Positions 53,348 to 64,000 of a stretch of 64,000 nucleotides of DNA are shown here, in pieces. The stretch spans positions 248,001-312,000 of the forward strand of contig NC_026656.2 of NCBI RefSeq assembly GCF_000004075.3, given 5' to 3'. The DNA comes from Cucumis sativus. Taxonomy: Eukaryota; Streptophyta; Magnoliopsida; Cucurbitales; Cucurbitaceae. The notes beneath the pieces are model-generated. The model was not told the origin of the DNA, made no database searches, and saw nothing but the letters and a program-made list of their open reading frames with translations. The number at the start of each line of letters is the position of its first letter. Position 1 is the first letter of the stretch. Both the position numbers and the translations under genes were made by a program.

Positions 53348-54550
53348 GCTAAGCACCATCTTTATAGCATTGCAAATCAGATTCTCGCCAATTGCTTAGT
53401 TCCCCCATTTTTGTCTTGAGAGTTGTAGATGGCTGATTTTGCCAAAGCCAAAGTTAGAAGATTTCATTGAGTTGGGGTACAATCTGCAACGTTTATAGGA
53501 TTATATTTTATAGGATGGTGTCAACCGAACCAAGCTCATTACATCTAGGTTGCTGCAATCCATTCAGTGAAAAGAGAAGGGAGAAAAAAGGAAAGGAAAA
53601 AAAAAAAAAAAAACAGGGACAATGAGTCATCTTGTTCCTCCGGTTTGGAATCATTGTAGAACAAACGTTAAATTTCCTAGTTGGGGTTCCTTTGCCCTCC
53701 TACTCTTTGATATAACATTATTATTATTCCTTAAGGAGGATGAAGTACTTAATTTTTCAATTGTTTCTTGCTCAATTTGATTGTTTCCTTAGAGAAAAAC
53801 TCATTAGGTTGAATTCCAATCTGCATTTTAAAATATATTTTTAAAAAAAAAATTGAAGAGAGACATTGTTGATTTTCTTGTGCAATTCCTTGAATGAATA
53901 TAACAACGAGATTCATGTTTCGTCTTCAATGTGTTTCTTTACTGACTTGATGTATTTGTCACGTGATATTGATACTTTGATATGAGTTTAGTAAAGGATG
54001 AACAACACATTTTTTAAGTGGCTCAATTTTTTATATGGAAAACTACTTTTGATGGTCTGTCTTCACACTTTGAAAGAAGAGAAACTTGATTGGTTTTATG
54101 GCAATTTTAGTTCAAAGATAGATGTAACCTAGGACTTTTTTAGTGTGTCCATTTGGGTTGAATCTCTAACCTCTAGAGATGGAGATAACTTAGTTTCTAA
54201 CATATTGTTAAAGTTTCACTTGCTAAGTTTTTATTATTTTGTAAATTTCACACGAAGAGCATTGAGGTTCTAGACTTTGGACTAAAATATTAAAGGGATC
54301 TAAATTTATGTATTACGTTTTCTTTTGTGTATTACAAATGCGACAACTCTCTTCTGAAAGAGGTGGCAAAATATACGTATATATGATTTATAAACATTTG
54401 CATATTTTTTTCTTTTGCAATGGAAAATAGCAGAAATCACCAAAATCAGCAACAGAACACTTCAATCATTTATCTGCACATCCACGTAACCTATTCAGAT
54501 TGAAATTGCATTGGCTAGACTGAAGGGACCAAGATTGAGAATGCGAGCTA
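53348..54550. other. Convergent 3' flanks of the LYAR-like and L18a-like genes
   Basis: AT-rich spacer with the 3' UTRs of two convergent genes; no further gene recognised. The right end (54518-54528) contains the miR319-like core described in the findings. Confidence 0.6.
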
Positions 54551-56095
54551 TCATAGAAGAACAGCTACCACGATTAACAAGAGGATTGAACATGCAAGTG
54601 CCTGCAACATTTCAACATTTTTTGCTTCTTCAGAAAACTCAATCATATTCGACGAACTCATAATAAATGGCGAAGATGTAAGAATTGATGTCAGTTATGT
54701 TTGTTTCTTCTTCTTTCCTTTCTTTATTATGGGTAGGGACTGGGAGAAACGGAGGAGTCACTTACAGCAATGGCAGACGCAGCTAATCCAGCTCGTTCCC
54801 TTGGATCTCTGCGAGCATTCCAGAAGTAGAGAATCGTGGCATAGTACCACAGCAATGGGAAAAAAAACCCCAGGAGGAAACTGAATGGAAAGACAGATAC
54901 AAAGGTAAAATTAGGAAACTCGAAAAACTGGACGTAGGCAAAGATAGACGTTCCATGAAATGTAAGTAGACGAGAGAGTTTCATAATACTCACGAAAACC
55001 ATCCTATTCCGCAGCCAAAACACGGGAGAGGCTTGTCATATAGCCCTACTTGAGCATCCTCTACATCTCTGAGAAGTGTGTATTTGCTCCTTATGTGGTC
55101 TGGAGCATCTTTTCCTTGGCCTAGGTGTATTATCAACCATTTTGAGCATAGATGAATATACAAGCAAAAGACACTCGTAATCAACATCTCCAATTGAAAA
55201 AATCTTAAGAGATTTCTGTAATTCATAGGTAAGTACAAAGAAAATGGACTACCGGAGTGATAAACCCCTACCATCAAGACCATACACCGTCGAGTAGCAA
55301 AGAAAATGACGCTATTAAATATCATCTCAACCTTCCCTCATAATGGAGCAATAAAAAACGAAACCCCTATCGATTTCAGAAATTCCACAGGAATGTGGCG
55401 TGGCAATGCGTCCTTTATAATATAAAGGCATTTTAAAAATGGTTCAACTAATTTCATTCCTTTTTTTTTTTTTTACGAAAAATAATTTCATTAAAGAGCC
55501 ACCAATACAAGGTAATAATATATGCATCATATATCATAAATGTCTCTTTTTATTCCCGACTTACCTTTGAATATTGAACAAATTCGGGCAGATGGCCTCA
55601 AAAGATCAAGATGCTTATCAGAGACCGATTTCACCAGTTGCACCGTCTGGTCCATTTTTCCATCTGTAACATCGCCAAAACATGTTCACAACTCAAGTAA
55701 TCGTTCCAACTATTTCGTAAAAACTATTTACAGTTCAATGTGTATTATTGGTTTGACAAAGACCGCAAACGTGTATCATAAAAGGACGGACACTAAATCA
55801 ACAAGCTTAAAACTCTGAATGTGCCCAGATTCTTCAATAAAAAGTATAACCATGCAGTGAAAGCATAAAAAATGAGTATAGGCATGTATGGATGTCCAAG
55901 ACACCTAAAGAATCTCAAGATCAAATAAATTACTTAAGTAAGAACCATGCTACAAACTCACAAATAAAATCATCTAATGCACCCAATATACATAGTCATG
56001 CTTTTCTTCTTTTTAAATTTTAGGTTATGCCCCCAACCGTAAGTGATATCATGAGCAACCCAAGTTATAAGAAGAATTAAGTTACTTGGATCCAT
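54551..56095 (-). CDS. Small 'ribosomal protein L18a-like' membrane protein, 133 aa, 5 exons
   Basis: Exons in transcript order: 56095-56086, 55663-55565, 55120-54994, 54880-54766 and 54601-54551 (402 nt). The first coding exon is 10 nt (MDP plus one base); it splices in frame to give MDPNGKMDQTVQLV. If it is not used, the ATG at 55655 (MDQTVQ) gives 127 aa. The conserved core is LPCFGCGIGWFSFLLGFFFP, then LWYYATILYFWNARRDPRER, a small-residue linker and a final hydrophobic helix (ALACSILLLIVVAVLL). Two membrane segments with a basic hairpin between are the hallmark of the plant L18ae-like family. Despite the name these are not ribosomal subunits; a plasma- or endomembrane protein of unknown function is most likely. 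A 5' leader exon probably lies near 56.8 kb. Confidence 0.85.
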
Positions 56096-56900
56096 GCTGA
56101 AGCCGGTGTTTATGGAAGAATGAACTCTTAGAATTCGCAGTATCCACTTTGTAAACCTGTGTCAAAGATCAAAATCTACTCAGAAGTCTGAAGGAAAGAC
56201 ACCCAACAAGATAGCTATATATTCTTCAAATGCGGCAAACAGAAGATTGAAACTGGATTGAAAATTTACCTAAGTTTGGTATTTACATTCCAAATACCTC
56301 TAAACAATCCAATATTCGTATACCAATTAGTTCATTAAACCTCATTTAATAAAACACTAGTTCAGTTGAGCACAACGACCTTATGGAACTTTTCAATCTT
56401 CCAAAAGCCGTCAGATGAATAGGTAACCTAGCTTGACCAAAACTAGACTTCATGAATCGTAGCCATATTCCCACGCCAAAGTCAAGAATAAAAGATAAGT
56501 GGATAATTCTCAGCAGAAAGGGAAAAGAATAGAATTAGTGACTTCTTCAGCTGCCAAAAATCCGAAACTCCAAACCCAGTAGTAACCAAAAGAAAGCTAG
56601 ATCGTGGATACAATCGCCGTCTTGTCATCATCCACAAATGAAGGGACAGTTCCCCGAATATCCATCAATTACAGAGCAAAACAACAGAGAAATCAAAGAA
56701 GAAGCTACTATAGACTCGAATTAAAGCAGTAAGAGCAGAGAAATTGAGCAGAAGCAGCAAAAAACGTGAGGAAAATGGAACAGTAAAGAAGAATCAGAGA
56801 AGAAAAATACCGAAACAGATGAATAGATGAGTGGATGGATGGAAACGAGTGAAACGGCAATTTCTGTGGCTTTGGACGGATCAAAGATGGAATTGGCGTA
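56096..56900 (-). other. L18a-like gene leader intron and probable 5' UTR
   Basis: On the minus strand, a segment ending CTGTTTCG followed by GTATTTTT near 56816 looks like a leader exon with its donor. A suitable acceptor (TTTGACACAG) lies near 56160, just before the micro-exon. No coding frame is supported here. Confidence 0.4.
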
Positions 56901-59900
56901 TGAATTAACGAAAGAACACGCTTTCCTTAAACAAAGCAGGAAATTTAAACGTCAAGCAACGATCGACTTCATCTCTCATCACCTAAAAGCTGAGAAAATT
57001 GACTCCCTTGGCTTGTTTGTGTTGTGAGACTTGAAAAATAACGAACAGCCCTCGAAATTAAAAATTTTCCTTTTTAGTTCTTTTTTACATATCAACCACC
57101 ATAACTCTCTCTATTTGTAGATGAGGCCATTAATATTTAATATTTAATGCGAAGTCATAAATGTTTTCGCAATCACAATACGGCCTCTTCCCTTTTCCTT
57201 TCCCCTTCTTTCTACTCTCTGCCTTCCTAATTATTATTGCCTTTTCAATAAATAAATAATTCTTAACATTTTTAATATTCTCAGTAATTTTTCAATTTCT
57301 ATAAATATATAATTTTCTTCTCCAAATCTATAAATATATACATATAAACTGTCAAATGGGAAATAAATAAATTAGTGAGAAAATTATATATTTCAAGTCA
57401 GAATAGTACCAAACAATGGCTGACTTATACTTATTTAATTTTATAATCAACACTCGACCAAATTAAAAAAACATATCATAAAATTTCACTTCCAAGAGTG
57501 GTATATCCAAAATCCAACTTAAAAACGTCGAAAGTTCAATTACAATCGACGTCTTCTAAAATGAAAGAATTATACGGACAAAAAATACATCATTTGTTTC
57601 TTCAATTATGCATCTTTCAATAGTTTTTAGAGTTCAATTTTACATTTCTTTCTTACTTCTGATTTTATAAATTTGTATGGTGTATTAACTATATTTTAGT
57701 CTAATAAATGTTCAAAATAAATTAAGAGATTGTTGTAAAAAATGATAATAACAAATGAAGAGGTTAGGATATAATTTAAAATATGTTTCTTAAGGTATGA
57801 TATACATTTGAAAGTAATAGCATAAATTAAAGTAAATCTAAATAACTATTTTGTTATACAAATATGTTCTTTTTAAGAATATCAAAGCATAAATATAAGT
57901 TTTCCAAAAAAAATAAGAAATAAACATAAATATATGATAAGAAATATGAACCTACAACTACGGTTTATAGTTTTAATTTCACATCTAAAATTCTAATTTT
58001 TTATATGCATTTTCCACTGTTAAAAAATAAAGCTAAAATTTGAAAGTAATTATCAGCCCTCTCATTTGGCTGTTAGTTTAAAACTTTTTAAAATTAAATT
58101 TATAAACACAACTTCCACTTTTAAATTTCTTATTTTCATCTATAATTTACCGTTATTTTTTAAAATAAAGCAAAGTTTTAAAAACTAAAAAAAAATCATT
58201 TTTAAATTTTAGTCCTTTTATATGCAAACATGTATTTAATTTTTAGAAAATAAAAAACAAAATAGTTAGGGAACGAAATTGAATAAGGTACTATTTGATT
58301 ATAATTTTCATACCATTTAATATTTTATACTGCAGTTTTTATTCAATCTTGTGCTTTAAAAAAAATGCAATTTGCACTTACTATTGTCAACTTTGTATGA
58401 TTTTGAATTCTTTTTTTCACATGTATGCAATTGAACAATGAATTAGTATTACTTCAGGTTCTTTGTTAGTAATGATTGACACAACTATATCTAAAAATTG
58501 ACCATTAGCATTAAATTTGTTAAATTTTGAATTATCTTCTTAAGAGTGGCAAATTGGCAATGAATATGTAATAAGAACAAATATGAAGTTATTTTATTGT
58601 ATAATTAGAATAAAGTATGAATATATTAGATTGAAAGTCCATACTATATATCTAAAATGGCAGCCCAAATAATAGAATTATTTATTTCAGTATTGTAATG
58701 AAATGTTTGACATTATTAGTACTCCGTCGGCTCGCTGCTTGATTTTTCCAAAAAATGTGTTGTAAAGAAACGTTGGTAGGGCGGCCACATGTCGCTATTT
58801 TGTTGAATTTTCTCTTTACAAATGCTTTGTTATATATTAACAATAGAATACCAACGAACCGATTTGTAACGCATTTCCATATGTATTGTTAGCCGTTTTA
58901 ACTTTTTCTAACATTTAGACTAACATGTGTTCCTGCATTAAACTCACACAACCATCACAATTACTTTTTGTTAAGCACATGGAATGATCAAGTTGGAGTT
59001 CTCATTCTCATCGAGACTTTTTTGTTTTCTTTTCAATTGGGGAATGAGATTATTTTCATAATGTTGTTGGTACGAAGCTCACTTGTGGCTGTTGTGTAGT
59101 GTTAATCGATCATTTAGAGTGGTTACGACTATTTTGAGGTTGTAAAGTATCAGAATTGAGTTCGTTTAAAGGTATTTGCTAGTGATATAATTCTTATTAT
59201 TTGATTGGTTAATCCTGAATTCGAGGGTTTGACTTATGAGACTTGTGTTTTTTCATGTCGTATTTCAATTCTATTGAAATTGAACTCACCGATAGATTTT
59301 GGATATTGCTTATTAAAAACATGTATCAAGTAAAATATAATAGTCGTTTTAAAATACCATTTGAAAAAATGGGTAATATCATAACTTTTGAAACAACGTA
59401 TATATTTTAAAAAGAAGGGTAAAGTTTAATCATGTAGATATGTTTTTTTATATTTTAACAAGTATTGATAATAAAAAAAGAGTAGTAGGAAAATTACATT
59501 TGTAGTCATTCAGTTTCGATGAATATGTATGTTTGGTTCATGAGTTTTATAATAAACTTTTTCTAGTTCTCGTGTTTATAATAATAGACCCATTTGATCG
59601 TTATATTGTCAGTGTATCTTTTCAATGTTGGATTTTTTAAAAATAGATTTAGAAGGTTTTTCAAATAACTTTATATTTTTATTTTAAATTATCACAAGAC
59701 ATTTTAAATTGAAAGAATAACTTCTAAAAAAATCATATTACCTACAAACTTAGTTTTTTTAAAATCTAAAATACCATAAAATTATTTTTAAAAAATTAAA
59801 CATAAAATAGTTTTAATACCTTGTAAATCTATTTTTTTTAATTGAAAGATTAATAATATACATTTAAAAAACTCGATAATCAAATGAATTTGTACTTGTA

Positions 59901-62137
59901 AAGTGGAGAACTAAAAATATTAATTTTTAAAACTTATAAACCAAAATAGAAATTTTGAAATGATAAAGTAATGTAAGATTGAGGTAAGTGACATGTGGAG
60001 GTGAATGAAATACGTTGGTTTAGTGATGAATCAATCCATAATCTCTTTTTTTCTTTTAAGCTTTCTTTTTCTAAAAGTTAAAGTTTGAGTGTGGTTGTTT
60101 GTGACAATTCAATTGGTCATTGTGGGATATACTCGTGATCTTTCCACCCAACATTTTTTAACTTAAAGACAAAATAAATATTATTTGAGCTAGTTAATTA
60201 TATATTGTAATTAAATAAATAAATAATCAAACAAATACACGTCTATATCATCATCCTTACACCAACTTAATTAGTGGTAATTGAAGTTTATTTTCGTTGA
60301 AGTTGAAAGTCCCATATTGAAAAAATCAAGGAAACTCATACTACATATAATATAGACAATCTCTCATGTGGTCAAATCTAATAAAAAGTAAAGATTAGCA
60401 TTGTTTTTTTGCACGGATGATGATTGAATTATAACTTTAGTTTTGAACATTTACCTTAGTATATAGATTTTACAATGCAATGTATAGTGGACTAACAAAA
60501 TTTTAGGTATGTGTTAATTTAGTCTTCTTTTAAGTTTTTAAATATGTTTAGTACGTCATTAAACTTTTAGTTACGTGTCTAACATGTCTATAAAATTTTA
60601 ATTTACATAAAATTATATACCCACGTGTCAAATTATGAGTTTAGTTAATGGTAATTCAAAGTTATGCCTCAAAATTATTTTAATTTTAAAAGAAAAAAAA
60701 ACATACACCACATTTATTTATATATTTTTGATTAAATTGATTGGGTAACAAATACTCGAAATCGGATGTATCTCATAAAATTACTTTATAATCGCTAAAT
60801 TTTGATATATAAGGTAAAGATTTACTAAATTGTTGGATACTTTTAAAAATTTACTAAAAAAACTGTTTGCAAAATAAAAAGAAAAAAAAGAAAATTTAGA
60901 AGAACGGTAGAAAACTTGATATAAATTAACCTAATTTCACTTAAAATGATTGGCTCCAAAGTATCTCTCTTTGTGACACAGATTTAGAAGACTTGTAAAT
61001 GTGAAATGTCATCCACGTAACTTTCACTGTTTAAACTTATTTTCAATAGCATCATCAATCAACTCCTATGGACAAGATGTCTAAGTGGTGCCTATTGCAG
61101 CCTTGGGAGTTTTATTTTCAACAAAATAACAATAGTTATGAGTAATCATTAGAATAGTGATTGATTGAAACTAATAACAGGTAATTTTAATTTCACCATT
61201 TTCTTTTTTAAATGTTAATATATATTTTTTTAATTACAATATTATTCTTTCACTTTTTACCATTATTTTTTAAGTAAAAATCTATGTTAAATGTGTGTGT
61301 GAGAATTATCCATAACAAAAACTTAACATTTGAATATCCTCCTTTAGTTCCAAAGTACTCCCATATAACTAAAAACTATAGGAGTCATCTCAAATCAAAG
61401 GAATCCAATACCAAATTCATTATTTGACAAAGAAAAATAAACTAGCTTTGTACTACTTTGCTCCAATTGTTTTTTTTCCTTATATGTACACTCGATTGGT
61501 TTTGATATTTATAATTTAAATGTGTTTATTTTTGTTTTTATACTTTATTTAAAAATATTCCTCTTGATTGAGATGCTTTTAAAAAACAATAATTTTGATT
61601 TGCATTAGTAAAAAGTTATGGAGTTAGGAGTATATGAAAAGGGGCTAAATCTATTTTTAAAATTAATATAAAAATTAGATTCAAAATAATTAATTTTTAA
61701 AATATTTGTTATAATTAATTATTATTTATAAAATTGCGGATTGAAACTGTATTATGCAAGACAATAAAAAGCCCATAAAGGCCCATTGGTGGAAGTTGTT
61801 TAGAAAGTGAGAGTGATAGAGTAAGAGAGAGGTGAGAGTTCAGCATCGTTCTACCGATTCTATTCTCAAATTCCATCTCGTCTCTTCCCTTTTGCTTTCC
61901 CAGTGATCGTCCTGTCCGTCTCTTATTTTAGGCTTTAATTAGACTTTAGAATTTAGAAATTCCGCAGAGTGAGTGACGCCATTCCACTTTTTCGCTTCGT
62001 GTCCTTTCTCTCCATTCAACACGACATCTTAAATTCCTTCTTCTTCTTCTTCTTCCTGCTTCCTACTCCCACCTTACCTATATTCCTCTAAACTCCCTTT
62101 TCATTCTTCTTCTCATCTTCATTTCTCAATTCCCTCC
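56901..62137. other. 5.2-kb AT-rich gene-free region upstream of CFIm25
   Basis: The longest gene-free tract in the window. No frame over about 60 codons, no tRNA, no recognisable transposase, reverse transcriptase or terminal repeats. It is dominated by poly-A/T stretches and short imperfect repeats. The last 250 bp (from about 61850) are pyrimidine-rich, with a TTC run at 62038-62055, and form the probable CFIm25 leader. Confidence 0.55.
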
Positions 62138-63879
62138 ATGGGTGACGACGGACGTCTGCATGCTATTGACGACGACGATGCTTCTTCCGCCCACCAGCTC
62201 TCTTACATCGATATCTACCCTCTCAGCAACTACTACTTTGGATCCAAAGAGCCTCTTCTTTTCAAGGATGAGACCTTGTCTGATCGTGTCCTCAGGATGA
62301 AATCCAAGTATCCATTCTCACTGTATTCCGTTGACTATACTTTGCTCTTTAATACCTTCCTTCAATTTCTCTATTCTGTTTTTATTTCTGCAGTTATGCT
62401 GCTCACGGATTGAGGACTTGCGTCGAAGCAGTTATGCTGGTTCGTTCTTTCCTTACAATTATTTCATTTTATATACCTCAATCTTTAGTCTCCTAAGTCC
62501 TATTGATTGATTTCTTTAAGGATATAGAGTTTTTATTCTGCCTCTGCTGTTACCGTCCTCCAATTGCTTGACGCGTACTTAATCGGTGGAGTTCTGATTT
62601 TGTTGGCTTCTGTCAGTGTAGTTATAACTTCTACTGCAGTTTAAACAGCATCGACTTATTTGGCCTATTCTCCCGCTATTCTTAGATTCATAGATCATGA
62701 TGCCTGATTACTAAGAGTAGCTGTTATGAAATCAACAAATAAAATTAAGAAGAAAAGTCCGAATGGTAGGAAACTGACACTAAAATTTACATGTTCACTA
62801 ACAGTGTGTGAGTTTATTATTAGAGAATAATTCAGGATACAGATGGTTTCTAACTTTAGAGTTTACTTAGCGCACTTTTCTAACTTCTGTAGTAAATACA
62901 ATTTAGGTTTCAACAATAATTAAATTCACAAGTTCTGTCTCCTGGCGGTATTGGCTTTTGTGGGATTGGTTCTTTATTTTTGTGGAATGAACATGATTTT
63001 TTGCATCCACACACATGATCTCCATACTTCATTTCCGTTTTGGGAGAAATCATGGTAGGTCGGCCTTTTCTATCCATAATACCTTTTAGGAGATAAGTTT
63101 TAGAATTATAAACCTCAATTCAGGACGCTTTTTTCTGCTATACAATTTCTAGATGTACATTTCATCTTGCGATCAGAAACAGTGCTTAGTATTCTGCATT
63201 ATAATTGAAAGTGCCTGTTGTTCTCAAATTAGGTTGAACTATTCAAGCATCCTCATTTGTTGCTGTTTCAAATACGTAATTCAATTTTCAAGCTTCCTGG
63301 TGGTCGCATAAGGCCCAATGAATCAGGTAAATTTGTTCTTTGGATCTCTTCTGCAGATGAGTTTGTCTGAGTTTAATAGTTATGCTGATATTTTATCATG
63401 GTTGATGATCTCAATTTACAGATATTGATGGCTTGACACGAAAGTTGACGAAGAAGCTTTCTGCCAACGGAGCCTCTGATGCATCTCATTGGGAGGTATT
63501 ATAATGCCCAAATCCATTCCTTTAATTTCTGTACCATATTACTGCTGCGATTGTGAATGATGGAATTTGAAATTTTCTGCTTTTAACGTTTAGGTTAGTG
63601 AGTGCCTCGGTATGTGGTGGAGGCCTGACTTTGAGACCTTGCTCTTCCCGTATTTGTCCACTAATGTTAAAGGGGCCAAGGTAGTTATTTGAATGCGAAT
63701 TACTTCCTTTAAACTACGACATGCATCATTTACCTTTAACTCACTTGCTCGCTCACTACCTGATGCAGGAGTGCACTAAACTTTTCTTGGTCAAGTTGCC
63801 GGAGAGTAGAAAATTTGTTGTGCCAAAGAACCTCAAGTTGATCGCAGTTCCTTTATGCCAAATTCACGAAAACCATAAG
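62138..63879 (+). CDS. Pre-mRNA cleavage factor Im 25 kDa subunit (CFIS1/NUDT21-like), 3'-truncated by window edge
   Basis: Exons seen: 62138-62307, 62394-62439, 63233-63326, 63422-63495, 63594-63680 and 63769-63879 (582 nt, 194 codons, phase 0 at the last donor). The N terminus is acidic (MGDDGRLHAIDDDD), then VYPL-type IDIYPLSNYYFGSKEP, DRVLRMKSNYAAHGLRTCVE, VELFKHPHLLLFQI, the degenerate Nudix region FKLPGGRIRPNES with a Gly-Gly but without the full catalytic Glu set, MWWRPDFETLLFPYL, ECTKLFLVKLPESRKFVVPK and IAVPLCQIHENHK. In the family only about 25-30 residues should remain in a last exon beyond 64000. CFIm25 dimers bind UGUA motifs in pre-mRNA and guide poly(A)-site choice. Its Nudix fold binds RNA without hydrolysis. 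Confidence 0.95.
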
Positions 63880-64000
63880 GTATCTTAATCAAGTCACTTT
63901 GTGGAAGTCCAATATGTAACATTTGAAAATCTTACTTTTTGTTGAAAGAATGAAAGAAAAGGACACAAGTTCGATTGTTGTATAAAAATGTGGTGCATAA

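Overview
This window is nuclear DNA of a flowering plant, almost certainly a eudicot. It is AT-rich, its genes have many short introns with GT..AG borders, and the protein set is purely plant: GRF, BREVIS RADIX, ELF4, PsbX and plastid threonine synthase. The general look fits a compact rosid genome such as a cucurbit (Cucumis-like), but the genus is an impression and is not demonstrated. There is no prokaryotic, organellar or viral block, no rRNA, no CRISPR and no recognisable intact transposon.

Layout, left to right. 2.48-8.85 kb (+): an 18-exon DENN-domain protein. 10.17-11.30 kb (+): a growth-regulating factor carrying a miR396 site. 12.58-14.85 kb (+): Mediator subunit MED20. 15.10-15.95 kb (-): an intronless stress-response A/B-barrel protein. 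18.56-18.87 kb (+): an ELF4-family clock protein. 22.18-24.39 kb (+): a DUF1666 protein. 25.48-27.92 kb (+): ribosomal protein S3 (uS3). 29.15-31.31 kb (+): an ACAULIS5-type thermospermine synthase. 32.35-36.08 kb (+): RPA1 (RPA70, type A). 36.60-36.97 kb (-): photosystem II PsbX. 39.44-43.14 kb (-): a BREVIS RADIX family protein. 43.88-43.95 kb (-): tRNA-His(GTG). 47.84-49.43 kb (+): intronless plastid threonine synthase. 51.19-53.35 kb (+): a LYAR-like nucleolar zinc-finger protein. 54.55-56.10 kb (-): a small 'ribosomal protein L18a-like' membrane protein. 62.14 kb to the right edge (+): the 5' two-thirds or more of cleavage factor Im 25 kDa subunit. Exon junctions were read by hand; every complete spliced model below gives an open frame with length divisible by three.

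The genes are ordinary, independently transcribed plant genes. They do not form an operon-like or biosynthetic cluster. Shared themes are regulatory: S3 and the LYAR homologue both have a telo-box upstream, and ELF4 and psbX both have a perfect G-box upstream. Three genes (MED20, the DUF1666 gene and the L18a-like gene) begin with 10-14 nt coding micro-exons that automatic annotation would easily miss.

I found no convincing undescribed system. The most unusual structure is a degenerate tandem array of about six or seven units filling most of RPA1 intron 1 (about 32.88-34.21 kb). Next come a G-box inside an inverted repeat upstream of ELF4, a possible spliced-in upstream ORF in the ELF4 leader, and a triple in-frame tandem splice acceptor in the GRF gene.
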